From: GWE2-42-39 sp963668595
GTDB taxonomy: Bacteria > Bacteroidota > Bacteroidia > Bacteroidales > Prolixibacteraceae
Assembly: GCA_963668595.1 (NCBI GenBank)
Contig: OY764876.1
Coordinates: 310,001 to 374,000, forward strand
Length of the DNA stretch: 64,000 bases
Direction of reading: 5' to 3'
Below the pieces are notes generated by a model. It was not told the origin of the DNA, did not search any database, and was given only the letters and a program-made list of their open reading frames with translations. Below, one piece after another: positions 43,228 to 51,355 of the stretch. Positions within the stretch are counted from its first letter, which is position 1. Each line of letters starts with the position of its first letter. The translations under genes and the position numbers were made by a program.

Positions 43228-43292
43228 GATTTGAGATATTTTATTAAAATTCTTATTGCTTGTTTATCTTTTTTCAATATGGTTGGTAACGG

Positions 43293-44977
43293 CAGTCTGT
43301 CTAAAAACCTCCAAATTCAATGCTATTCAATTTGATGTTGGGGCTATTAATCAGCGATTTGAAAGTAGTGATAAATTTTTATTTTCAGAATAAAAATGCT
43401 TGTTGATTTTTGAAATGGTTCAATAAAGCGGTTTTTGAGCCTCAAAAACGATGGAAAAACAGATTTGTATGCCCCAAATACTTTTGTCCCCAGCAAATTG
43501 ATAATCCGTCGGAGATTGTATGCAGTGAGAACCAGACCGCAATCGGCCTCAGCTCGTTGTTTGTACCTTTTTGTTATGATATAATTGAATCCCCACTGTC
43601 GTTTTATTGTCCCGAAAGGATGTTCAACAATGGCCTGCCTGCGTTTGTATAATTTTTCGCTGTTCTGAACTCTCTTTTTGTTGTTCTCAATGCTTCCGGC
43701 AAACTCGCTACGCCTGACCTGCTTGCCATTGACGGCCGACTTGGTACAACGGGGACGAACCGGACATGTTTTGCACAGAGGAGTTGTATAGTTTCTGAAT
43801 CGGTACGACACCTCTCCTGCGTCGTTTTTTGCCTGGTGCCAGTACCCGGTAGTGGTCAGTGTATGGCCTTGCAAACAGGTGTAAGTATCTGCTTGGGGAT
43901 TATAGAGAAAATGCTCTACGTCGTAGTCCGGATCGGGTGCATGTGAGGCTCCTGAGAATGGAGGGATGGACACGATTGCCTGAATGCCCAGAGTATCAGC
44001 AATCGCCAGTTCGCTACCGGTATGATAGCCTTTGTCGTAGAGTGCAGTAAACTGATTGTTTCTTAAAATAGTTTTTGCCCTTCGGAGCATCGGCCCCATG
44101 GCCTTTTTATCATTGTTGTTGGTTACCAGATAGTCAATAGGAATATTGTTTTGTGCATCCACCGTGGTTTGAAGACTGTAAGCTACTTCAGTAATATTGT
44201 TGCGGGTAATCATGTGGCGGCTGTCGGGATCAGAGGTAGAGATTTGTGCCTGCCCGGATTGCTTTAACTGCTGCTCTATTTGCTGATAACCCACCCTTCG
44301 TTGCTCGTGTTTGAATATCTCTTTTTTGATCTCTTCCGCGTCTTTGTCGTTTTCGGATAATGCTTTCTGATACTCGGTAAGTTTGTTTTCAATGTATTCC
44401 AGATGACGGTCAATCTTCTTCTGGTTGTAATTATTTTTCTTACTGTTTTGTGCTCTGAGTTTGGTACTGTCACCGGCCAGTAATTTTCCGCCAATCAGGT
44501 TAAAATACTGAGCGATTCTGACCGTTTCGCGGAATACTTTCTTTATTGCCTGCGGATTATCTCTTCGGAAATTGGAAATCGTATTGTGATCGGGGGTCAA
44601 GTTCTTCAAAAGCCATATCACTTCAATATTACGACGGCATTCTTTCTCTAGCTGTCTTGACGAGCGGATACGGTTCATATACCCGTAAATGAAAAGTTTC
44701 AGCAGGTCTCCCGGGTGATAAGCAGGTCTGCCGTTCTCGCTGAAATCAATTCGGAATCCCATTTCTGAAAGATTTAATTTCTCAACAAAGACATCAATCA
44801 GGCGAACCTCGTTGTCTTTATCGATTGCCAGATCCAGTGAAATGGGAAATAAATGGGTTTGATTGCGGTCTTGTCCTTGAATATATTTCATGTTTCAAGA
44901 TAACAATCCCTTCTCGTATTATACTTGCTTTCCCTGATTTGTTTTCAACAATCGAATGTGGGTTTTTAGACAGTCTG
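43293..44977 (-). mobile_element. IS1182/IS5-type insertion sequence
   Basis: A complete element of about 1685 bp. Left end CAGTCTGTCTAAAAACC (43293-43309) and right end GGTTTTTAGACAGTCTG (44961-44977) are 17-bp inverted repeats with one mismatch. ACGG on each side (43289-43292 and 44978-44981) is a 4-bp target duplication. Removing the element restores GGTTGGTAACGGTAAATTGT, that is, an uninterrupted cassette boundary plus spacer E6. Confidence 0.85.
43347..44891 (-). CDS. IS1182 family transposase
   Basis: A 514-residue intact DDE transposase. N-terminal DUF772 domain (YHPGDLLKLFIYGYMNRI, SRQLEKECRRNIEVIWLL), catalytic regions LLAGDSTKLRAQNSKK, ALYDKGYHTGSELAIAD, the Cys-rich loop CKTCPVRPRCTKS and the C-terminal IVEHPFGTIKRQWGF carrying the Glu. 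Similar plan to the frameshifted copy at 40620 but clearly a different element. Confidence 0.92.
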   Translation of the reverse strand: MKYIQGQDRNQTHLFPISLDLAIDKDNEVRLIDVFVEKLNLSEMGFRIDFSENGRPAYHPGDLLKLFIYGYMNRIRSSRQLEKECRRNIEVIWLLKNLTPDHNTISNFRRDNPQAIKKVFRETVRIAQYFNLIGGKLLAGDSTKLRAQNSKKNNYNQKKIDRHLEYIENKLTEYQKALSENDKDAEEIKKEIFKHEQRRVGYQQIEQQLKQSGQAQISTSDPDSRHMITRNNITEVAYSLQTTVDAQNNIPIDYLVTNNNDKKAMGPMLRRAKTILRNNQFTALYDKGYHTGSELAIADTLGIQAIVSIPPFSGASHAPDPDYDVEHFLYNPQADTYTCLQGHTLTTTGYWHQAKNDAGEVSYRFRNYTTPLCKTCPVRPRCTKSAVNGKQVRRSEFAGSIENNKKRVQNSEKLYKRRQAIVEHPFGTIKRQWGFNYIITKRYKQRAEADCGLVLTAYNLRRIINLLGTKVFGAYKSVFPSFLRLKNRFIEPFQKSTSIFILKIKIYHYFQIAD

Positions 44978-44981
44978 ACGG

Positions 44982-45097
44982 TAAATTGTATGAGTAGTGG
45001 CAGATTGCGTGGTAATTTCCTGTCAAACCGCTACGCAGTTTGAGCAGGCTACAAACCTTGATATTTACCACATTGCCTGCCATTACTTATACAAAAT
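44982..45097. repeat. att-like spacer E6 (family B)
   Basis: TTGTATGAGTAGTGGCAG (from 44986) pairs with CTGCCATTACTTATACAA (to 45094); the outer stem is about 30 bp with transitions and a short mismatched patch. The interior CCTGTCAA...GCAGGCTACAAACCTT...ATTTACCAC parallels spacer E2. It lies on the 3' side of the cassette C4 gene, as an attC would. Confidence 0.65.
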
Positions 45098-45721
45098 GTT
45101 GGCGTTAGTTATTATTTAGGTACTACTTCGTTCAAAAATTATTGTCCTTCCATCTTTAAGAAAAGCGACTTTAAACCACTCCTTTGTCTTATTTGAAAAT
45201 ACAATTTCAATCTGTTCATCCGTGATTTCTTTTGTCAAATCATAAAATTCTCTTGTAATTCCGATTCTTTGATTTGTTGTATCGACTTGAAAGTTTTCAT
45301 TTATCGTTAAATCTCCTTTTAATTTTTTGTAGTCTGCTTCATTGACTTCAAAAATCGCGGCAGCCCAATAATCTCCGTGAAAATCAGGATATTCAGAATC
45401 TTTGTCTATTATTTTTCCTGATTCTGGAAATTTCAATCCAGTATTATATTCAAATTCATCTCGATAAAATCCATTCATTGGAAAGAATGCTGTCCATGTT
45501 GAAAAAATCGCAAGTAGAAATATAAGTCCAACATATAAGCGATTTATAAGTCTGCTTTTCTGTTTGGTTAGTTTCCCGTTTTTAACAAGTCGTTTCTTAA
45601 ATGGCAAATAAATCAGATACAATAGTCCTCCTCCAAGTCCGTATCCGAAACAAACCGCTAAAAAAACGAATCCTCCTATTATTACATATCCCATTTTCTT
45701 TTCTGTTTAATTAACGCCAAC
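45098..45721 (-). other. Cassette C4 (membrane protein unit)
   Basis: Bounded by GTTGGCGTTA (45098-45107) and TAACGCCAAC (45712-45721), an exact 10-bp inverted repeat, 13 of 14 if TTA beyond is counted. The gene fills nearly the whole 624 bp. It is the unit nearest the recombinase fragment. Confidence 0.6.
45116..45694 (-). CDS. Hypothetical membrane-anchored protein (cassette C4)
   Basis: A 192-residue protein with two TM helices (GYVIIGGFVFLAVCFGYGLG; LYVGLIFLLAIFSTWTAFF) flanking a basic loop, then a soluble C-terminal domain of about 115 residues (LKFPESGKIIDKDSEYPD, DYWAAAIFEVNEADY). I recognise no named family; related lipoproteins are common in Bacteroidota accessory DNA. Low GC. Sole gene of the first cassette. 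Confidence 0.65.
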   Translation of the reverse strand: MGYVIIGGFVFLAVCFGYGLGGGLLYLIYLPFKKRLVKNGKLTKQKSRLINRLYVGLIFLLAIFSTWTAFFPMNGFYRDEFEYNTGLKFPESGKIIDKDSEYPDFHGDYWAAAIFEVNEADYKKLKGDLTINENFQVDTTNQRIGITREFYDLTKEITDEQIEIVFSNKTKEWFKVAFLKDGRTIIFERSST

Positions 45722-45804
45722 GTTGTTATAACCCAAACTTGGGTTATTTTGACTTTATCACTTTGTGTTATGTCTCTAATATCAGGGAATAACCCAATGT
45801 TTGG
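45722..45804. repeat. att-like hairpin E5 between the recombinase fragment and cassette C4
   Basis: CCAAACTTGGGTTATT (45733-45748) pairs with AATAACCCAATGTTTGG (45788-45804), a 16-bp stem with a single bulged base. CCCAAACTTGGG is also self-complementary. An unpaired bulge in a long stem is what marks attC sites for integron integrases. Its right arm ends at the stop of the recombinase fragment. Confidence 0.5.
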
Positions 45805-45805
45805 A

Positions 45806-46096
45806 CTAAAATAGCTCATCGAACGGATTTCCCAGATATCCTTTAGGTAGATTTATTTCTACCGTATGCTTATACTCTGTTTCATCAATGTTGTATTGGT
45901 TGCCTAATAGCGCAACAAAATCATTCCGGTTAAAATTATTTTCAGGAATAAGCCAACACTGTTTTGATTGACTCCACCTCGCTCCCGGATATTTCTTAAC
46001 CCTTCCTATCAACTCCTGATTGTAAGGAAAAAACAGCGCAACCATCGGTTCTCCGGCATGTATGCCATTTTTTAATTGTACTGAAAGTGGGGGCAT
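45806..46096 (-). pseudogene. Truncated tyrosine recombinase, N-terminal domain only
   Basis: ATG 46096 begins a 96-residue product: MPPLSVQLKNG, then MVALFFPYNQELIGRVKKYP, GARWSQSKQCWLIP and NLPKGYLGNP. The FPYN...GARWSQ...CW pattern is the N-terminal extension I associate with Bacteroidota phage-integrase-type recombinases, where the core-binding domain normally follows just after GYL. Here the frame stops at DELF, and no catalytic domain follows; spacer E5 begins instead. An upstream ATG at 46165 only adds a hydrophobic run. It could also be a real small protein. Confidence 0.5.
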
Positions 46097-46221
46097 TAAG
46101 TTTGTTTTTTTTGTCTTTCCCAAAGATATGAAAATGAAAGTAAAAAGGAAGAAGTAAAAAGGCAAAAGTTTGAATGGAAGGTGTGCCGTTTTGGGTTGTG
46201 GGGGAGGGGCATAATTCTGTC

Positions 46222-46257
46222 AAAAAAAAGAGACCATCCTTTTTGCGGACAGTCTCT
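46222..46257 (-). terminator. Intrinsic terminator of the Lrp-like gene
   Basis: Read on the minus strand, AGAGAC and GTCTCT pair around a loop of about 17 nt and are followed by a run of T (AAAAAAAA at 46222-46229 on the plus strand). Confidence 0.6.
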
Positions 46258-46283
46258 CTGTATTTGTTTTGCTTTTACGTTCC

Positions 46284-46751
46284 TTATTGGTTGATGGGCA
46301 CTTCGCGTTTAAATGTTTCTTCAAGTGAAATGAAGGTTTCAGTGGCCGATATGCCCCTGATTTTTTGTACCTGGTTGCTCAGAATATCTTTCAAATGCTC
46401 GTTGTCGCGGGCATACACCTTTACAAAAATGGCATATTGCCCGGTGGTGTAGTGGCATTCAACAATCTCGGGGATCGATTTGAGTTTTTCGGCCACTGTT
46501 TGAAACATACTTCCTTTTTCAAGGAAAACGCCAATGTAGGTACAGGTCGTAAAATCAACCTTTTTAGGGTTGATGTGGTAACCCGAACCGGTAATTACTC
46601 CAAGGTCAATCATTCGGTTAACTCGTTGATGTACCGCAGCTCGTGAAACGCCTACTTCGGCAGCAACATCCTTAAACGGAATGCGTGCATTTTTGGTAAT
46701 AATGTTGAGAATGCTCAGGTCGATGGTGTCGAGATTATTTTTTAAAGTCAT
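46284..46751 (-). CDS. Lrp/AsnC family transcriptional regulator
   Basis: A 155-residue regulator: N-terminal winged HTH (LDTIDLSILNIITKNARIPF, AAEVGVSRAAVHQRVNRM) and C-terminal RAM ligand-binding domain (TCTYIGVFLEKG, VECHYTTGQYAIFVKVYARD). Members sense amino acids and assemble as octamers. It borders the accessory region on its right; target genes cannot be deduced. Confidence 0.9.
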   Translation of the reverse strand: MTLKNNLDTIDLSILNIITKNARIPFKDVAAEVGVSRAAVHQRVNRMIDLGVITGSGYHINPKKVDFTTCTYIGVFLEKGSMFQTVAEKLKSIPEIVECHYTTGQYAIFVKVYARDNEHLKDILSNQVQKIRGISATETFISLEETFKREVPINQ

Positions 46752-46970
46752 TTTGGTTCATTTTATCAATCATGTTAAAAGTACAAAAAAAAGTAATTCC
46801 GGGAACAATCGACTATTTAATTTGAAAAGAAAAAGCAAAATGACAGAATATGATGCAATATTCTGTATTTGAATGATTTCATTATTGTTGTGAATAAGTA
46901 AATGTTTTTGCAGGAAGAAAGACAATCTGTCGATGACGATTTTCGTGTCTGCCTGGTTTAAACGATATTC

Positions 46971-47693
46971 CTATTTATTCACCGGATTGAATTCCAGCAC
47001 GATTTCGTCGTAATACAAGGTGCTGAGTCCTTCAAATCCAGACCAGGTTCCTGCAACGATCCATATTTTCCCGTTTGCATCGGTTTTGCACATTGCAGCT
47101 TGTGCGTTTTTCCGTTCAATCATTTGGTAGGTGAATGCATCGCCATCGATGCCCACATTGCCTAATTCAATGTCGGCTTGCGCTTTGTTGTCGGTTTGAT
47201 CTTTAATTATGCTGATCTCAAAATAACCCGCACCTTCTTCCTTTGGATCGGTATATTTTTTTTCGTAACCTTTCGGGCTGGCAAAAGTTACCACATGAAC
47301 CGCAGCGCCCGGACTTCCTCCAATGCCGACACTATTGAGCGGATATTTTGATGCAATGCGGAGAGTTACGGTCAGATTGTAATAACTGTTTGGATTTAGT
47401 CCGCCAATTTGTTTGGCTAGAAACATACGCAGTGCGTCGCTGTGGTTGTTACCTTCTAGCATGAAGCCTTTTTTGCTCGTGCTTAGTGGCGCTGGTAGTG
47501 GCTTGATGCCCGATTTTAACTCGTAAAACTCTTCCTCACCTTCGGGGTAAGAACCAAATACTGCCTGCCAGCCATTGTCGCCGCTTTCGAATGTTTCGTG
47601 AATGGTTACAATTGCAGGCGAATCGTCGTCGCTGCATGAGCTAAAGGCAAGAACCAACAAAATGCTGAGTGTGTAGAAAATGGATTTTCTCAT
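46971..47693 (-). CDS. Hypothetical lipoprotein
   Basis: A 240-residue lipoprotein (lipobox LAFSSCSDDD). The mature part looks like a beta-sandwich: HETFESGDNGWQAVFGSYPE near the N-terminus and LSTLYYDEIVLEF at the end resemble carbohydrate-binding or LamG-like jelly-roll folds, with NLTVTLRIAS in between. No catalytic motif is visible. Single gene; exposed at the cell envelope. Confidence 0.7.
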   Translation of the reverse strand: MRKSIFYTLSILLVLAFSSCSDDDSPAIVTIHETFESGDNGWQAVFGSYPEGEEEFYELKSGIKPLPAPLSTSKKGFMLEGNNHSDALRMFLAKQIGGLNPNSYYNLTVTLRIASKYPLNSVGIGGSPGAAVHVVTFASPKGYEKKYTDPKEEGAGYFEISIIKDQTDNKAQADIELGNVGIDGDAFTYQMIERKNAQAAMCKTDANGKIWIVAGTWSGFEGLSTLYYDEIVLEFNPVNK

Positions 47694-47775
47694 TTTTTTG
47701 AATTTGTTTAATTGTTTGAATTGATAAATCAGCAGGGAGATGGTTTTTGCGACGAGCGGGTTGCTTCAAAATAAA

Positions 47776-47805
47776 AAAAAACCATCCTTGTTCAGAATGG
47801 TTTTT
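47776..47805 (-). terminator. Intrinsic terminator of htpG
   Basis: AAAAACCAT and ATGGTTTTT form a 9-bp stem; on the minus strand it is followed by T residues and sits just after the htpG stop. Confidence 0.65.
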
Positions 47806-47826
47806 CGATGAAATAATTTTTGGAGA

Positions 47827-49884
47827 TTATTTTATAAGCTCAACACTTCGTTTTACAAAATTATCGAGTGCTTCGCCTTTCAGCATGCCGTTTGACAGCA
47901 AGGCCAGATCAACCAGCTGTTTGGCCAGCGGATTTTCTTTTCCGAAAGTTTTCAGACGTTCGCGTTTTTCCTTTTCTGCTTTGGAAATATGCTTCTGCAA
48001 ATCTTCCAGTTTTTCTTTGTCGGCCTGAGGCATTTCGTCTTTTTTGTCTTCCTGGATTTTTTCCAGTTGCTCGCGTTCAATTTTCTGGTTGGCCAGCGTA
48101 TCGTTGATTGCTTTCAGTTCTTCACCCAGTTCAGCGTCTTTGGCAGTAAATACTTTCTGTACCAGAGGGTGCGAGGTATTTACAACCAGATTGAGGCTTT
48201 CCGGCAGATCGCCGTAAAAATCCATTCCGCCCTGGAATCGTCCCATGTCTTTCATGCGCCGCATAAATTCGTTGCGCGTGATAACAATCGGGCTGCCGTT
48301 TTCGCCCATGTCTTTGAAATCAATCAGGTAATTAATTTCTTTTGAATCGGGGCAAACTGCCTGGAAAATCGGACTGAGTTCTTCTTTTTCTTCCCAGCTC
48401 AATTCGTCGCTGCTGTCATCTTTCTGAATAAGGTTTTCAACAATATCCGAATCGACACGAACGAAACGCTTGTCCGGACTGTCTTGTTCCAAACGGTTGA
48501 GTAGCGGAGTGGCCAAAACATCGTCCATCAAGAGTACATCGTAGCCTTTGTTTTTTGCTGCCTGAATGAATGAATATTGCTCTTCCTGATTGCTGGTGTA
48601 GAGATATACCAGTTTGTTGTCTTTGTCGGTCTGGTTGTCTTTAATCAGTGTGTCGTATTCTTCCTGAGTAAAATATTTCCCGTCGGTATTTTTTAACAGG
48701 AAAAAGTCTTTGGCGCGTTCCTTGAATTTTTCTTCAGTCAGCCATCCGTATTCGATAAATAGTTTCAGGTGATCCCATTTTTTCTCAAATTCGGCCCGGT
48801 CTTCTTTGAAAATGTCTTTCAGCCGGTCGGCTACTTTTTTGGTAATGTGACTGCTGATTTTCTTCACATTCGAATCGCTTTGCAGGTACGAACGGGAAAC
48901 GTTCAGCGGAATATCCGGTGAATCGATCACACCGTGAAGCAGCGTCAGAAATTCGGGCACAATGCCTTCTACCGAATCGGTAACAAACACCTGATTGCAG
49001 TAAAGCTGAATTTTGTTTTTCTGTACTTCAATGGTGTTTTTCAGTTTCGGAAAATACAAAATACCAGTCAGGTTGAACGGATAATCGACATTCAGGTGAA
49101 TATTGAATAGCGGTTCGTCGCCGTACGGATACAGCTGATGATAGAACGCATTGTAATCTTCGTCTTTCAGATCAACTGGTTTTTTTGTCCAGGCTGGCGT
49201 GGTATCGTTAATTTGATTGTCCTCATCGGTTTCGGTTTCTTTGCCATCTTTCCAGCTTGTTTTTTTTCCAAAAACAACAGGCACCGCAAGGAATTTACAG
49301 TACTTGTTCAGTATTTCGGCGAGGCGGCTTTTTTCAAGAAACTCAATAGAGTCCTCGTTGATGTGCATGATGATGTCGGTGCCAACTTCGGTGCGCTCTG
49401 CATCTTCCAAATCGTATTCCGGACTTCCGTCGCAGGTCCAGCGTACAGCCTGACTGCCTTCGCGGTACGATTTTGAAATGATTTCTACTTTTTCGGAAAC
49501 CATGAATGAGGAATAGAATCCTAATCCGAAGTGACCAATGATGGCATTAGCATCATTTTTATATTTATCCAGAAACTCTTCGGCACCTGAAAAAGCAATC
49601 TGGTTGATGTATTTCTGAATTTCTTCCGCGGTCATCCCGATTCCGTTGTCGGAGACGGTAAGTGTTTTTGCTTCCTTGTCGAGCGAAACACGAACTTTGG
49701 CATTTTCAACTTCGCCTGAATATTCCCCTTTTGATGCAAGTGTTTTTAATTTTTGGGTTGCATCTACAGCATTCGACACGATTTCGCGTAAAAAAATATC
49801 GTGGTCAGAGTAGAGGAATTTTTTGATAATCGGGAATAAATTGTCACTGCTTACGCCAATCTTTCCTTTTTGCATAGTATTCAT
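47827..49884 (-). CDS. htpG: Chaperone protein HtpG (Hsp90)
   Basis: A 685-residue Hsp90. Start at ATG 49884 (MNTMQKGKIGVSSDN), as the longer frame back to 49986 reads through an inverted repeat. GHKL ATPase domain with the Glu of FLREIVSNAVDAT, DNGIGM and GHFGLGFYSSFMV; middle domain with NLTGILYFPK and NVSRSYLQSD; C-terminal dimerisation domain. Cytosolic ATP-dependent chaperone, usually heat-induced. Confidence 0.95.
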   Translation of the reverse strand: MNTMQKGKIGVSSDNLFPIIKKFLYSDHDIFLREIVSNAVDATQKLKTLASKGEYSGEVENAKVRVSLDKEAKTLTVSDNGIGMTAEEIQKYINQIAFSGAEEFLDKYKNDANAIIGHFGLGFYSSFMVSEKVEIISKSYREGSQAVRWTCDGSPEYDLEDAERTEVGTDIIMHINEDSIEFLEKSRLAEILNKYCKFLAVPVVFGKKTSWKDGKETETDEDNQINDTTPAWTKKPVDLKDEDYNAFYHQLYPYGDEPLFNIHLNVDYPFNLTGILYFPKLKNTIEVQKNKIQLYCNQVFVTDSVEGIVPEFLTLLHGVIDSPDIPLNVSRSYLQSDSNVKKISSHITKKVADRLKDIFKEDRAEFEKKWDHLKLFIEYGWLTEEKFKERAKDFFLLKNTDGKYFTQEEYDTLIKDNQTDKDNKLVYLYTSNQEEQYSFIQAAKNKGYDVLLMDDVLATPLLNRLEQDSPDKRFVRVDSDIVENLIQKDDSSDELSWEEKEELSPIFQAVCPDSKEINYLIDFKDMGENGSPIVITRNEFMRRMKDMGRFQGGMDFYGDLPESLNLVVNTSHPLVQKVFTAKDAELGEELKAINDTLANQKIEREQLEKIQEDKKDEMPQADKEKLEDLQKHISKAEKEKRERLKTFGKENPLAKQLVDLALLSNGMLKGEALDNFVKRSVELIK

Positions 49885-49936
49885 TTTTTTTGTTTGACAT
49901 TCTTTGATTAACGGAGCAATGTTTTTCAATTCATGT

Positions 49937-49979
49937 GCCACGGCCCCAAAATGACAAAACGTCACCCCGGAGCCGTGTC
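49937..49979. promoter_or_regulatory. Long imperfect inverted repeat upstream of htpG
   Basis: GCCACGGCCCCAAAATGAC (49937-49955) and GTCACCCCGGAGCCGTGTC (49961-49979) can pair at about 13 of 19 positions, most others being G-T. The centre TGAC-AAAAC-GTCA is a perfect small palindrome. Lies about 50 bp before the htpG start; a heat-shock operator or the terminator-like end of a leader are possible. Confidence 0.35.
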
Positions 49980-50018
49980 GGTTCATGAAAAAAGTACTGC
50001 TGCGATGAGCAGGTACTG

Positions 50019-51200
50019 CTATTTGGTCGCTTCTTTGTAAATTGCGTCAAGCAAATTGTCGGGTTCCTGCGTATCGTTGGTCAGTTGCCAGAACATGATG
50101 CCTCCTAATTTTTGATCGATAACGTAGCGGGTTTTCAGTTTTACCGAAACGGTGTCGTCGTAGCTGATAAAAATACTGTCGGTTGGATTATACAGAAATG
50201 GAGCTTTGCCCAGTTCGTCCCAGTGGCGCACAAAACCATTTTTGTCTTCGTATTGGCTGCGAATTTTGTTATAGTCGAGCCAATTGATGCCTACGCCTTT
50301 GTTGGCTTGGTAAAGTCCGTTGTTTTCGGGCGAAACACCTTTCCACGAGCGGCCGTAAAATGCCCCGCCAATTACCAATTGTTCTGGTTTTACTCCTAGT
50401 TCAATGCAATAATCGATAATGCTCTCGGCTGACGAAATTTCGCGCTTTTTTCCTGTTTCCTGTTCGCGTTGCTGGTAAAAGGCATACAAAGGAGTTTGGG
50501 TAATGTCTTCGTTTTTTACTCGTCCCAAATTAGTGTGGTGACCGGTAAACGGAGAGCCGCCTCCAACCAGGTCGTAAGTCATCACATTCATGTAATCGGC
50601 ATATTTCATTACCTCGGTGGTTTCAATGTGGTCGTAGTACATTTTCCATCCGGCCGATGCAAATGTGAGGACATATTTTTTGCCGCTTGCATCCATGGCT
50701 TCGCGTAACCCTTTCATTAAAGCGGTGAAATTCTCTTTGTCTTCGGGTCTGAACGGGTTATTGTCGCCCGAAAGTCCCGGATATTCCCAGTCAATGTCCA
50801 ATCCGTCGAGCTGATGTTCTTCAATAAATTTCATCACACTGTCGATAAACTTCTGACGGCTTTCAACGCTGACAGCCATGTCGGAAAAACCTTTCGATCC
50901 GCCCCAGCCACCGCAGGCAACCATCACTTTTAATTGCGGATATTTTGCTTTTTGGGCAACCAGATCACGAAGTTGCTGATCCAATTCGGGAACCGGGAAT
51001 TTCATTTCGCCATCCAGCACTTCGGTGAACGAAAAAATGATGTGCGAGAGTTTGTTTAATGGAAGTTGTTCTGTGCTCCAGTTGTGGTTTGGAACATAAT
51101 ACGCCATGACATTGGTTGCTGCCACATTGGTTGTTGTGTGTTTCTGAGAACAGGCAGCCAAAAGCATTGTGGCGCAACAAATCAGAAATAAATTTTTCAT
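50019..51200 (-). CDS. Glycoside hydrolase family 18 lipoprotein (chitinase-like)
   Basis: A 393-residue lipoprotein (MKNLFLICCATMLLAACSQ) starting at ATG 51200. The GH18 TIM barrel signature DGLDIDWEYPG (about 131-141) contains the catalytic Glu of DxxDxDxE; ACGGWGGSKGFSDM and YVMNVMTYDLVGG-type strands (YADYMNVMTYDL) and a C-terminal GGIMFWQLTND are also typical. Predicted to cleave beta-1,4-GlcNAc polymers such as chitin or peptidoglycan-related glycans at the cell surface. Confidence 0.9.
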   Translation of the reverse strand: MKNLFLICCATMLLAACSQKHTTTNVAATNVMAYYVPNHNWSTEQLPLNKLSHIIFSFTEVLDGEMKFPVPELDQQLRDLVAQKAKYPQLKVMVACGGWGGSKGFSDMAVSVESRQKFIDSVMKFIEEHQLDGLDIDWEYPGLSGDNNPFRPEDKENFTALMKGLREAMDASGKKYVLTFASAGWKMYYDHIETTEVMKYADYMNVMTYDLVGGGSPFTGHHTNLGRVKNEDITQTPLYAFYQQREQETGKKREISSAESIIDYCIELGVKPEQLVIGGAFYGRSWKGVSPENNGLYQANKGVGINWLDYNKIRSQYEDKNGFVRHWDELGKAPFLYNPTDSIFISYDDTVSVKLKTRYVIDQKLGGIMFWQLTNDTQEPDNLLDAIYKEATK

Positions 51201-51355
51201 CTGCAATATAATTTTATAGGTTGATTCACTTTTTTAAAAGTACAGCTTTTTAAGCAAAAAGATAAAAATACTTGCTTGGCAGGCTCATAAAATGTGGACT
51301 TGATTCATCTTTTTTCCAGTTGATACGTTAATTTTATACGCAATAACAATCTGAC

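Larger units (their letters stand above)
42289..43290 (-). other. Cassette C3 (lipoprotein plus membrane protein)
   Basis: Bounded by GTTACCAACC (42289-42298) and GGTTGGTAAC (43281-43290), an exact 10-bp inverted repeat extendable to 13 of 14 (GTTACCAACCGTAT against ATATGGTTGGTAAC). Holds two minus-strand genes. Confidence 0.6.

Noticed and set aside
33994..45721. Calling the array a classical integron
   Set aside because: Boundary cores such as GTTGGCG, GTTACCA and GTTGTAG do not fit GTTRRRY, no intI gene with its extra patch is visible, and spacer length varies down to 10 bp. I therefore call it integron-like only.
49885..49986. Long N-terminus for htpG
   Set aside because: It reads through the inverted repeat and is unlike Hsp90 N-termini.
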